From: Corynebacterium tuberculostearicum
GTDB lineage: Bacteria; Actinomycetota; Actinomycetes; Mycobacteriales; Mycobacteriaceae
Assembly (NCBI RefSeq): GCF_013408445.1
Contig: NZ_JACBZL010000001.1
Location: forward strand, 496,001 to 560,000
Reading direction: 5' to 3'
DNA length: 64,000 nt
The notes under the pieces were generated by a model, which was not told where the DNA came from, did no database searches, and worked only from the letters and a program-made list of their open reading frames with translations. The position numbers and the translations under genes were made by a program. Shown in pieces: positions 32,495-40,135 of this stretch. The number at the start of each line of letters is the position of its first letter. The stretch's first letter is position 1.

Positions 32495-32671
32495 TTAGCG
32501 ATTCCGGTAAGCACCCCACAGCTGCCAGATAGTCAACAGCGCCAAAAGGACCGAGATTGCCACAATGACCCACATCTGTTGAACGGCTACGAAAATGGTA
32601 AAGCCGATGACGACGACGAGGCGCAGCCACATAAACGGGATAATCTGACGGGAATTCACTGGCTTGACCAT
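32495..32671 (-). CDS. Small two-helix membrane protein downstream of yceI
   Basis: 58 residues (MVKPVNSRQIIPFMWLRLVV..., ending QLWGAYRNR). There are two hydrophobic helices: about 10-30 (IPFMWLRLVVVIGFTIFVAV) and about 33-53 (MWVIVAISVLLALLTIWQLW). The ATG at 32671 lies two bases after the yceI stop, so translation is coupled. It is too short for usual ORF cutoffs but has a clean membrane-protein composition and ends TAATTAG (double stop). Function unknown; perhaps it assists the anchored YceI protein. Confidence 0.75.
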   Translation of the reverse strand: MVKPVNSRQIIPFMWLRLVVVIGFTIFVAVQQMWVIVAISVLLALLTIWQLWGAYRNR

Positions 32672-32673
32672 CG

Positions 32674-33375
32674 CTAGTTTTTCTCAAAGGAAATGCGGAG
32701 ATTTACCTCGCCCTTTTCCTCGACTTTCGCGGCGAGCATCTCCGGGGTCTCCACGCCATAATCAAGGCGATCAACTGGCACGGTGCCGCCGATGACGATC
32801 TGATCGCCATCGCGAAGAACGTCGAAGTCTTGGGAAATCTCGTGCGTTTCATCCTTGATAGTCAGATCTCCGGTGAGCTTGACTGTGCCAATGGTGCCGT
32901 CATCCGGGACGTCGGCAAGCGAAGCAGGCTTAGTCAGCTCAAAGGATGCCTCTGGGAAAAGCTGGGTCTCAAAGAGCTTGGACTTCATGTTCTGATCGCG
33001 GACCTTCTTGTCCGTGGTCAGCTCGTCCATATCAACAGTGACCGCGGCGGTTTTCAGGGTGGAATCAGAAATATCCGCCTGGCCGGTGACCTCCGTGGTT
33101 GAACCCGATGTGGTGGTCTTTTCCGCAGGTAGAACCTCATTAAAGGTAAAACCAACCGAGGTATGGTTATTGGCGCGTCCCTTGGCTACCTCCCAGGTGC
33201 CATCGAGCTCCGTTGATGCGGCCTTTGCGCCGTCGGCGGAAACTGGTTCGGTCTTTACTCCGGCGCCCTTGAGGAGCGAATACACCATCGGGCCAATGGC
33301 CACGGCGGTGAGCAACACAATCAGCACCACAAAGATGGTGATGACGAGCTTGCGGTTATAAAAAAGCTTTTTCAT
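32674..33375 (-). CDS. YceI-family protein, membrane-anchored
   Basis: 233 residues. An N-terminal membrane helix (about 9-35, LVITIFVVLIVLLTAVAIGP) is followed by a YceI-like lipocalin domain (about 55-233): STELDGTWEVAKGRANNHTS, VGFTFNEV, TAAVTVDMDELTTDKKVRDQ, FPEASFELTKPA, KLTGDLTIKDETHEIS. The fold binds isoprenoids such as polyprenyl chains in related proteins. The anchored C-terminal domain would be outside the membrane. Followed at once by the 58-aa membrane protein. Confidence 0.9.
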   Translation of the reverse strand: MKKLFYNRKLVITIFVVLIVLLTAVAIGPMVYSLLKGAGVKTEPVSADGAKAASTELDGTWEVAKGRANNHTSVGFTFNEVLPAEKTTTSGSTTEVTGQADISDSTLKTAAVTVDMDELTTDKKVRDQNMKSKLFETQLFPEASFELTKPASLADVPDDGTIGTVKLTGDLTIKDETHEISQDFDVLRDGDQIVIGGTVPVDRLDYGVETPEMLAAKVEEKGEVNLRISFEKN

Positions 33376-33378
33376 CTG

Positions 33379-33720
33379 CTATCGAAGTCCTTCTAGGCGT
33401 CGCGCCAGGGCAACAAGCTCTTCGCACAAACCGGCAAGCTCCTGCGCACTAGCGCCTTCCTCCGCGGCGGTATTGATATCTTCTGCGGAACAACGTAGTT
33501 CAAAAAGTCCGTCGCGCAAACTCTCTGCCTTTTCTGGAGTAAGGATCACGGCATTGGCGGGAATCCCCGTGCCACTGACGTTATTTCGCTGCTCATAAGC
33601 GCGCTGCTTGCAGGAGGCGCTGCAAAACTTCCGTGGCCGTCCCCTACCGCCTTGGTCAATGTCCTTCCCACACCATTGGCAGGAACCGACGTTGCGTTCA
33701 CGACTAGCTGTACGGATCAC
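33379..33720 (-). CDS. Small zinc-finger-like protein
   Basis: 113 residues from GTG 33720, chosen because TAAAGT stands 7 nt upstream (leaderless pattern); GTG 33729 and TTG 33759 are alternatives. Residues about 14-40 contain CQWCGKDIDQGGRGRPRKFC and SASCKQRAYEQRN: two CxxC-like pairs that probably bind zinc, as in FCS/MYM-like fingers. The rest is helical and acidic (ESLRDGLFELRCSAEDINTA). Probable nucleic-acid or protein-binding protein, divergent from rbpA. Ends three bases before yceI begins, so it may lead that unit. Confidence 0.7.
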   Translation of the reverse strand: MIRTASRERNVGSCQWCGKDIDQGGRGRPRKFCSASCKQRAYEQRNNVSGTGIPANAVILTPEKAESLRDGLFELRCSAEDINTAAEEGASAQELAGLCEELVALARRLEGLR

Positions 33721-33727
33721 CCGATAC

Positions 33728-33733
33728 ACTTTA
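33728..33733 (-). promoter_or_regulatory. -10 box of the zinc-finger-like gene, leaderless spacing
   Basis: TAAAGT followed by 7 nt and GTG 33720. Confidence 0.5.
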
Positions 33734-33751
33734 GTCCATTTTGGGCGGGCT

Positions 33752-33783
33752 GGGAACAAAGACGCGTGGGTGTTCGTTATAAT
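33752..33783 (+). promoter_or_regulatory. rbpA promoter region with SigH/SigR-like and SigA-like elements
   Basis: GGGAACA, 16 bp, CGTTAT resembles the SigH/SigR consensus (GGAAY...GTT). Overlapping it, TATAAT (33778-33783) is a SigA-type -10. The start of rbpA is 67 bp further. RbpA genes are under SigR control in Streptomyces; here it is inferred. Confidence 0.5.
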
Positions 33784-33850
33784 TAGTAGCTCTTAGGCGA
33801 AGTTTTGCTTCGCACTCAATCAGGGATCTCTTTGAAAAGGATGATGTTGC

Positions 33851-34234
33851 ATGGCAGATCGCGTACTCCGTGGCAGCCGTATGGGCGCAGTCAGCTACGA
33901 AACCGACCGCGACCACGACCTCGCACCGCGCCAGATGGTGAAGTACCGCACCGAAGACGGCGAGATTTATGAGGTGCCTTTCGCGGATGATGCTGAAATC
34001 CCTGAAGAATGGATGTGCAAGAACGGCAAGCTGGGCCACCTAGTAGAAGGTGAAGGCGTTGAGTCTAAGCCCGCTAAGCCACCACGCACCCACTGGGATA
34101 TGCTGCGTGAGCGCCGCTCCATCGAGGAGCTCGATGAGCTGCTTGAAGAGCGCATTAACCACCTGCGCTCCCGCCGCCGTTCCGCAGCTCGCCTCTTGAA
34201 GGAACAGCAGGAGCAGCAGCAAAATAACTCTTAA
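33851..34234 (+). CDS. rbpA: RNA polymerase-binding protein RbpA
   Basis: 127 residues. It contains the RbpA core: VLRGSRMGAVSYETDRDHDL, APRQMVKYRTEDGEIYEVPF, EIPEEWMCKNGKLGHL, then the sigma-interacting helix PPRTHWDMLRERRSIEELDE. RbpA binds the principal sigma factor and RNA polymerase, stabilises open complexes and is essential in many actinobacteria. AAAAGGATG precedes the ATG at 33851. A bidirectional terminator follows. Confidence 0.96.
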   Translation: MADRVLRGSRMGAVSYETDRDHDLAPRQMVKYRTEDGEIYEVPFADDAEIPEEWMCKNGKLGHLVEGEGVESKPAKPPRTHWDMLRERRSIEELDELLEERINHLRSRRRSAARLLKEQQEQQQNNS

Positions 34235-34251
34235 AGTTCTGCGGCAGCAAA

Positions 34252-34296
34252 AAGGCCCGTACCTCCCTAGTCTGACTAAGGGACGGTACGGGCCTT
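34252..34296. terminator. Bidirectional terminator between rbpA and ppm1
   Basis: Long stem aaggcccgtacc / ggtacgggcctt with an inner tccct/aggga stem, flanked by AAAAA on the left. Confidence 0.85.
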
Positions 34297-34313
34297 ATGC
34301 GTTGCGGTGGCGC

Positions 34314-35207
34314 CTACTTCTTCAGCTGCGCAATCTGGTGCTTTGCCAGATGGCCAATCTCGCTGGCGAAGTCAGAAACCCAGCCGGCGCCCTTACGGGC
34401 CTGAACGCCTAGGTCATGAATGGAGCCGTCCTTGACTTCACGGTTGACCAACTTGGACACCGCGCCGCCAAAGTCCTGCAGCTGCTCAGCGCGATGAGCA
34501 ACGCCCCACTTGGTGACCTCGAGCAAAGAATCCTTCACGAAGGAACCATCCAGCTTGGACTCGCCATATTCGCGCTCGGTGAAGGTAATGGGAACTTCGC
34601 GAACGTCAAAGCCAGCCTTGACAGCACGGAAGGCCAAATCGACCTGGAAGATGTAGCCGGCCTTGGACAGCTCATCAAAGTCGATGGACTCGAGCAGCTC
34701 GCGGCGGAACGCACGGTAGCCGGCGGTCATATCGGACAGCCCAGCGCCCAGCGCTACGGAGATGTAAATATTGCCCAAGCGGGAGAGGTACTCACGAGAA
34801 GCCGGCCAGTTGACGGTCTCGCCACCCGGAATGTAGCGGGAGCCGATAACTAGGTCCGCGCCCTTGTCCACCTCTTCCAACAACAGGTGAAGCTGTTCCG
34901 GCGCATGGGAGCCGTCTGCATCCATCTCACACAGCACCTGGTAGTCGCGCTCCAATCCCCACTCAAAGCCGGCGATATAAGCGCCTAGCAGACCGCCCTT
35001 GCCCTCGCGGTGAAGAACGTGGATGTGGTCATCCTGTGCTGCGAACTCATCGGCCTTGTCACCAGTTCCATCGGGAGAGTTATCGTCCACGATGAGGATA
35101 TGGACCTCTGGGACGGCCTCACGGACGCGTCCAGTAATGAGAGGAAGATTTTCGATCTCGTTATAGGTCGGGATGATGACCAAGGTCGAGGATTCAAGCG
35201 TGCTCAC
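34314..35207 (-). CDS. ppm1: Polyprenol monophosphomannose synthase
   Basis: 297 residues from GTG 35207 (AGGAGC upstream). GT2 fold: LVIIPTYNEIENLPLI, ILIVDDNSPDGTGDKADE, EMDADGSHAPEQL (DxD), VIGSRYIPGGE, and ERxYGxSK-like EREYGESKLDG. It transfers mannose from GDP-mannose to decaprenyl phosphate, giving the donor for lipomannan/LAM and O-mannosylation outside the membrane. It starts 6 nt after lnt; in mycobacteria the two are one fused protein, in corynebacteria separate but interacting. Confidence 0.94.
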   Translation of the reverse strand: MSTLESSTLVIIPTYNEIENLPLITGRVREAVPEVHILIVDDNSPDGTGDKADEFAAQDDHIHVLHREGKGGLLGAYIAGFEWGLERDYQVLCEMDADGSHAPEQLHLLLEEVDKGADLVIGSRYIPGGETVNWPASREYLSRLGNIYISVALGAGLSDMTAGYRAFRRELLESIDFDELSKAGYIFQVDLAFRAVKAGFDVREVPITFTEREYGESKLDGSFVKDSLLEVTKWGVAHRAEQLQDFGGAVSKLVNREVKDGSIHDLGVQARKGAGWVSDFASEIGHLAKHQIAQLKK

Positions 35208-35212
35208 AGTGT

Positions 35213-36739
35213 TTATGCTCCTACGTATGTATCTGTGCCGGAGCGGCGCGGGGTGCGTCGCAGGCGGTTTGTGCGCAAAGCTACCAGTGCGCAGACTGTT
35301 CCAATAATAACCATGAGCCATTGCAGGGGCGAACCAAACCTCACGGAAAAGGTCTCTCCGCTACGCAAGGGCAACTGCTCTACTAACGCGTCCGGCGTGA
35401 AAATCTCCGTGGACTGGCTAACGTGGCCATCTGGGTGAACAATGGCGGATACTCCAGAGGTCGCCGCCACCACCACGGCTCGGTCCGTCTCCATGGCGCG
35501 CAATCGGCTCATGGCCAATTGTTGGTAGGTCATATCGGAATAGCCAAAGGTGGCGTTATTGGTGGGAGTAGTCAGTAGTTGTGCACCATTTTTCACCGAC
35601 TCCCTAAAGGCGTTATCGAAGGAGACCTCGTAGCACGTTGCCACGCCTACCGGCACTCCCGCCATGGAGACAACGCCTGGGCCGTCGCCGGGTTTGAAGT
35701 CACCGGCTAGATTCACATAGTCAGAAAATTTGGCAAAGAAGTCCCGCATGGGCATGGTTTCACCGAAGGGCTGCAGGTACTTCTTATAGTGGTGGTCTCC
35801 TACCGTATGCCCGGGAGCAAAGACCTGCATTGTGTTGCGGGCTCCCACCTCATCCCGCGTAGCGGTGCCAACCAAAACAGGTGCGTCTATCGCATCGACG
35901 GCGCCACTGATCGCCGAGGCTGCCTTGCCGTCACGGAATGGGTTGATATCAGAGGAGTTTTCGGGCCAGATGACTAGGTCAATGTCCTTGTCGCGTGCGG
36001 CCAGCTTCTTTGTCTCAGCCACGTGGTTGTTAAGGACCGCTTGGCGTTGCCCGGCAAAGTCTAGGCCCATGCGTGGTACGTTTCCTTGGATAGCGGCAAC
36101 CTTTGCTTCCCCGACAGTGGAATCGTCTCGGTTGATTCCCAGACCTGCCACCGTTGCGCTTGCAAGGGGAAGGATAGCTGCTAAGAATGCGGCGCTTTTG
36201 GCTTTCCATCCGCGTTGAATCAGCAGTGCAGCGAGACCGCAACCGCACAGAACCGTGGCTGCGGTAATGAGCGAGGTTCCACCCCACGGAGCCAGGTTGG
36301 CTAGCGGTCCGTCGATTTGTCCCCAAGCCAATTTCACCCAAGAAAAACCGCCGAAAGGTACCGAAGAACGCAGCACCTCCACTGCGAGGTAGAAGAACGG
36401 GAAGGCAATAAAACCGTATTTCCACCGCGCTACTGCTGCGCCGCCAAGGCCCAGCACAATGGCATATACCGAAAGCCATACGGCCAAAGCGATGTACGGC
36501 CCGCTGCCCACCAATTCGCCGATCCATGGCAGCGTCAGCAGATACAGCACGAGCGAATGTGTTACTGCAAGAAGCGCGCCCGCACGGGCGGAAACGTGCC
36601 TAGTTCCCCACGGCAGCAAACTCGCGTACAGCAAGCCCACGCCCACAACGGCAGCCCACCACCAACCACGGGGCTCTATGGCGGCATACGTGAGCAGACC
36701 AGAAAGGCCCGCCACAACGAGCCGGGCAAGAGTCAGCAT
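35213..36739 (-). CDS. lnt: Apolipoprotein N-acyltransferase
   Basis: 508 residues from ATG 36739 (GTG 36742 is one codon further up). The N-terminal half has about six to eight membrane helices (for example VAGLSGLLTYAAIEPRGW, VLYLLTLPWIGELVG, LITAATVLCGCGLAALLI). The periplasmic-side carbon-nitrogen hydrolase domain carries Glu (LVIWPENSSDI), Lys (YKKYLQPFGETMP) and Cys (GVATCYEVSFD). It adds the third acyl chain to lipoproteins. Expressed with ppm1, whose product it is known to support in C. glutamicum. Confidence 0.92.
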   Translation of the reverse strand: MLTLARLVVAGLSGLLTYAAIEPRGWWWAAVVGVGLLYASLLPWGTRHVSARAGALLAVTHSLVLYLLTLPWIGELVGSGPYIALAVWLSVYAIVLGLGGAAVARWKYGFIAFPFFYLAVEVLRSSVPFGGFSWVKLAWGQIDGPLANLAPWGGTSLITAATVLCGCGLAALLIQRGWKAKSAAFLAAILPLASATVAGLGINRDDSTVGEAKVAAIQGNVPRMGLDFAGQRQAVLNNHVAETKKLAARDKDIDLVIWPENSSDINPFRDGKAASAISGAVDAIDAPVLVGTATRDEVGARNTMQVFAPGHTVGDHHYKKYLQPFGETMPMRDFFAKFSDYVNLAGDFKPGDGPGVVSMAGVPVGVATCYEVSFDNAFRESVKNGAQLLTTPTNNATFGYSDMTYQQLAMSRLRAMETDRAVVVAATSGVSAIVHPDGHVSQSTEIFTPDALVEQLPLRSGETFSVRFGSPLQWLMVIIGTVCALVALRTNRLRRTPRRSGTDTYVGA

Positions 36740-36741
36740 CA

Positions 36742-37344
36742 CTAGCTTTTTCCGCCCTTGGACTCGCCACCGGAGGGTCCAAAGTCATCTGGATCCAGGT
36801 TCTCGCTCCAGCGGCGGATCTCTTCCTCATCCAACACCTCATGCGGGCCAGCATCCTGCGTGCTGGGGTGCCCACTTTGTGTTGCTTGGCCACGACCAAA
36901 GGAGCCAAAGTCGCCATAAGAGTCGTGCTGCTGCGCCATTGGGGAGGCCTCGTAGATCTTAACGCCCATTTTTTCGATCTTGCGGTACAAGGAGGCTGCC
37001 ATCACCGTGCGGAAGACGGCGCGGGTTGGCGAGAAAATAAAGAGGGCTCCGAGGATCGTCGTCAAGAAGCCCGGCAAAGAAAGCAACATGCCGCCTACCA
37101 AGGTAAGGCCCACATTGCTGGCGGTCTTGCCCACATTGCGGCCGCGAACGACGTATGTACCGTCCCCTGTGCGTTCGACCTGCTTTCCCATCAAGCGGCG
37201 CACTTCAATGCCAGCGATGGACATTCCGAAGAACATGGTGACAAAGAGGGCGATAAGCGCCCAGCCAACACCGATCCACTGAGAAACGGCCCAGAAGGTC
37301 AGGGTCTCTGCGACCATGTAGAGAGCAAAATACATAAACGGCAT
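36742..37344 (-). CDS. FxsA-family membrane protein
   Basis: 200 residues. The FxsA domain spans about 1-125: AETLTFWAVSQWIGVGWALI, MFFGMSIAGIEVRRLMGKQV, GLTLVGGMLLSLPGFLTTIL and GALFIFSPTRAVFR, with about three membrane helices. The C-terminal 70 residues are polar and acidic, probably cytosolic and unstructured. FxsA was named for overcoming phage F exclusion in E. coli; its role here is unknown. Upstream of lnt with its stop adjoining the lnt start. Confidence 0.9.
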   Translation of the reverse strand: MPFMYFALYMVAETLTFWAVSQWIGVGWALIALFVTMFFGMSIAGIEVRRLMGKQVERTGDGTYVVRGRNVGKTASNVGLTLVGGMLLSLPGFLTTILGALFIFSPTRAVFRTVMAASLYRKIEKMGVKIYEASPMAQQHDSYGDFGSFGRGQATQSGHPSTQDAGPHEVLDEEEIRRWSENLDPDDFGPSGGESKGGKS

Positions 37345-37416
37345 GGCCTCAGTCTAACGAGGCAGACTGATAAAGTGCTGGCAACACTCATGCGCGAAGG
37401 TGCAACCGCGGCAGGT

Positions 37417-37422
37417 TAGACT
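37417..37422 (+). promoter_or_regulatory. -10 box of the CobG-like gene, leaderless spacing
   Basis: TAGACT followed by 7 nt and ATG 37430. Confidence 0.6.
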
Positions 37423-37429
37423 AGTGCGC

Positions 37430-38215
37430 ATGTTTACTCCTGCGCTTTTTGAAGACCCCCAATACGGCACGTGCATCCGCATCCACGTTGCCGGCGGCAG
37501 CACCTACGCCCAGGACTGGGTCACTTTGGCGCAGTGCGCCAGTGCTGTTGCGGATGGGTATGTCTACATCGACCGGTTCTCCGCAATCGAGCTGCGCGGC
37601 ATTAAGGATGCGGAGGCACTCAATCAGCAGCTCCAGGAGTTGCAATTGTGCGCCACGGCGATGCCGGTGCTGGCTTCACCTTTGTCGGCGGCGGCCAAGC
37701 AAACGGCCCAGGACATCGCGGCTGAGCTGGGCGCGGCGGAAGGCGGTCCCGGATTGGCAGTTATCGCCCACGACGACGTACCAACCGGCGCGGCCGCAGT
37801 CAGCCTTAGCATCGACGGAGAGGGAGCCCTGCGCCTTGAGCGTTCCCCGCTTGGCGACGCCCCCTCGGCCCCACTGACTCCACGCGCTGCCGCCCACCAC
37901 TATGAGGAGGCGCTCAAAAGCGCCGAGTCCCTAGAGCATGATGCCTCGGCCCTGGTTGAACCAGGCCCTATTGGCTGGCTGGATGATCATTTGCCTGCGG
38001 GCGTAGTTGACCTTGGCGCGGGCGTGCACCGCGGCGCCATCCCTGCCGAGTTTGCGCAACTTATCGGCCAGTTAGAGGTAGACATCACCGTCACCCCGTG
38101 GGGCGGATTAGTCTTTCACAATATTGCCGAGGGTGACGCCGAAGTGGTACTGCGCGTACTCGCCCCACGCGGTTTTATCTTCGACATCAACTCTCCCCTA
38201 CTACGCGCAGAGTGA
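37430..38215 (+). CDS. Truncated CobG/nitrite-sulfite-reductase-like protein
   Basis: 261 residues. Two ferredoxin-like half-domains of the NIR/SIR type are seen at about 10-80 (GTCIRIHVAGGSTYAQDWVT, VADGYVYIDRFSAIELRGIK) and about 180-261 (VDITVTPWGGLVFHNIAEGD). The Fe-S/siroheme domain with its paired cysteines is missing; only three isolated cysteines remain. Full precorrin-3B synthase is much longer, so this is a reduced family member, not an obvious catalyst. Corynebacterial genomes carry similar genes annotated cobG. The mRNA is probably leaderless. Confidence 0.65.
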   Translation: MFTPALFEDPQYGTCIRIHVAGGSTYAQDWVTLAQCASAVADGYVYIDRFSAIELRGIKDAEALNQQLQELQLCATAMPVLASPLSAAAKQTAQDIAAELGAAEGGPGLAVIAHDDVPTGAAAVSLSIDGEGALRLERSPLGDAPSAPLTPRAAAHHYEEALKSAESLEHDASALVEPGPIGWLDDHLPAGVVDLGAGVHRGAIPAEFAQLIGQLEVDITVTPWGGLVFHNIAEGDAEVVLRVLAPRGFIFDINSPLLRAE

Positions 38216-38229
38216 AAGGAACGCAGAGT

Positions 38230-38976
38230 TTAGCGCGGCATGTGCCGCCAGAGTGGGCGCGGTACAAGCCGCATGACCCACGCTAGGCCCTGCAGAGACC
38301 GAGGAATCCACATGGTGCGCGAACGCGGTTTTCCACGCCGTGCATCTCGGGCAATGCAACCAACAACTGCCTCAGCCACGTCTGACGGACGCACGGAAAG
38401 TGGTGCCGGCTTCATTCCTTCGGTCATGCTGCCGATGACAAAGCCAGGGCGCGCGGTAATAAGGCCTACCTGGCTGCCGTGCAGCTTGTCCGCCAGCCCC
38501 TGACAAAAGGCATCAAGACCGGCCTTGGTAGATCCGTACACGTAGTTTGCCCGGCGGGCCCTCCAGCCTGCTATCGAGGAAAAGGCGACGATATGGCCGC
38601 GGTGCATACGCTGGGAAACGAGTGTAAGCAGTGAAATCTGCGCGGCATAATCGATTGTGGCGATGTCGACCGCGTGGGAAGCATCGCGTTCTGCCCGCTG
38701 CTGATCACCCAAGATGCCAAAGGCGACGACAGCTAGCTCAAGGGGGCCTACGAGCTCTATGGCGCGATCAACCACACCGGCATGGGACGGAAAATCCGTG
38801 GCGTCGAAATCAAGCAGATGCACGCTGCGCGCACCCGCCTCCCGGAGCCGATCTACCACGCCTTCCATACCGTGGGTGCCACGAGCGGCGAGCACAATAT
38901 CTTGGCCAGGGGCTACCCTACTAGCGATTTCTCCGCCGATATCGCTACGGCCGCCTAGAATCAGTACGCCAGCCAT
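38230..38976 (-). CDS. Short-chain dehydrogenase/reductase (DprE2-like)
   Basis: 248 residues. NAD(P) motif GVLILGGRSDIGGEIASRVA; catalytic Ser in AFSSIAGW and the YxxxK in YGSTKAG. The pattern GGRSDIG...ARPGFV and the C-terminal hydrophobic end (LQGLAWVMRLVPRPLW) resemble the DprE2 family that makes decaprenylphosphoryl-arabinose, but no DprE1 partner is next to it, so it may be a paralogue with another substrate. It overlaps the stop region of the M24 peptidase by one base and is probably cotranscribed. Confidence 0.82.
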   Translation of the reverse strand: MAGVLILGGRSDIGGEIASRVAPGQDIVLAARGTHGMEGVVDRLREAGARSVHLLDFDATDFPSHAGVVDRAIELVGPLELAVVAFGILGDQQRAERDASHAVDIATIDYAAQISLLTLVSQRMHRGHIVAFSSIAGWRARRANYVYGSTKAGLDAFCQGLADKLHGSQVGLITARPGFVIGSMTEGMKPAPLSVRPSDVAEAVVGCIARDARRGKPRSRTMWIPRSLQGLAWVMRLVPRPLWRHMPR

Positions 38977-40103
38977 TAACGGACATCACGCGGAGCTTGG
39001 TTCAGGGACTCGTAGTCATCGTTGGTTAGCACCACGATGTCTTCCAAACGCATGCCCCACTTGCCTTCCAAGTAGATGCCCGGCTCAATGGAAAATGCCA
39101 TGCCCTCCTCCAAGGCGAGATCGTTGCCTTCCATAATGAAGGGCTCCTCGTGCGTGGACAGGCCGATGCCATGGCCGGTGCGGTGGACAAAATAGTCGCC
39201 CCAGCCGGCTGCCGAGATCGCCTGGCGGACGATGGCATCGATGTCTGCGGCGGTGCTGCCAGGGTGGGCTGCAGCTCGGCCGGCGGCTTGGGCGTCGGCA
39301 AGCACGGCATAGGCATCCTGAAAATCCTGCGGGGCCGTGGAAACATCCCCGCCCACTACGTAGGTGCGGGTGCAATCGGAGTGGTAGCCGGAAGGCAAAG
39401 TACCGCCGATATCGACGACGACTGGCTCGCCCTCAGCCAAAACGCGATCCGAAAAGCTATGGTGCGGGTTCGCGCCGTTCGGGCCCGAGCCGACGATGAC
39501 GAAATCGATAACGGAGTGCTCCCGCAAGATGAGCTTTTCGAGTTCGTGGGCTACCTCGGCCTCAGTACGACCGGCCTGCAAAAGCTGCGGTACCTGCGCG
39601 TGGACTGCGTCGATAGCACGGCCAGCCTTGCGCAGCTCAGCAATCTCAGCCTCGTCTTTGCGGGTAAAGAGCTCGGCCAATGCATAAGTGGCCAGTTCAT
39701 AGCTGGCGTGTGGAAGCAGCGCTTGGAAACGCAGCACGTGGTCTGCAGTCAGCGACTGTCCCAGCGCTACCTTGCCTAGTCCGTCGCCTGCGCCACGCAG
39801 TGCAAACTCATAAGGATTTTCTCCGTCATTCCAGCCACGCAACTCTACATCCAGCTCACCTACTGGAGCAGCCTTGATATCGGTGATATCGGTATTGGGC
39901 GCGGCGATCCATGCATTGCCCTGCTGAGGCACGACCAAGACCGTAAGGCGTTCGTGGGAAGAGACCCAGGAGCCGGTGAGGTAGGCAAAGTCTGGTCCCG
40001 TGCCAATGAGGAGCAGATCGATGCCCTTGTCTGCAGCTGCCTTTTGAGCGGCGCGCAGACGCTGGGCGTAGACATCAGCGGAAAAAGTCTGAGTATCAGT
40101 CAT
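38976..40103 (-). CDS. M24-family metallopeptidase (Xaa-Pro aminopeptidase-like)
   Basis: 375 residues from ATG 40103. The N-terminal creatinase-like domain (about 1-130) is followed by the pita-bread domain. Metal ligands: Asp in VVVDIGGTLP and SDCTRTYVV, His in GHGIGLSTHEEP, Glu in FSIEPGIYLEG and RLEDIVVL. It cleaves N-terminal residues before proline or related small peptides. TAGACT 7 nt before the ATG predicts a leaderless mRNA. Confidence 0.93.
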   Translation of the reverse strand: MTDTQTFSADVYAQRLRAAQKAAADKGIDLLLIGTGPDFAYLTGSWVSSHERLTVLVVPQQGNAWIAAPNTDITDIKAAPVGELDVELRGWNDGENPYEFALRGAGDGLGKVALGQSLTADHVLRFQALLPHASYELATYALAELFTRKDEAEIAELRKAGRAIDAVHAQVPQLLQAGRTEAEVAHELEKLILREHSVIDFVIVGSGPNGANPHHSFSDRVLAEGEPVVVDIGGTLPSGYHSDCTRTYVVGGDVSTAPQDFQDAYAVLADAQAAGRAAAHPGSTAADIDAIVRQAISAAGWGDYFVHRTGHGIGLSTHEEPFIMEGNDLALEEGMAFSIEPGIYLEGKWGMRLEDIVVLTNDDYESLNQAPRDVR

Positions 40104-40110
40104 GCCCCAG

Positions 40111-40116
40111 AGTCTA
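40111..40116 (-). promoter_or_regulatory. -10 box of the M24 peptidase gene, leaderless spacing
   Basis: TAGACT followed by 7 nt and ATG 40103. Confidence 0.6.
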
Positions 40117-40135
40117 CTCGTCCGCGCCGCGGATT

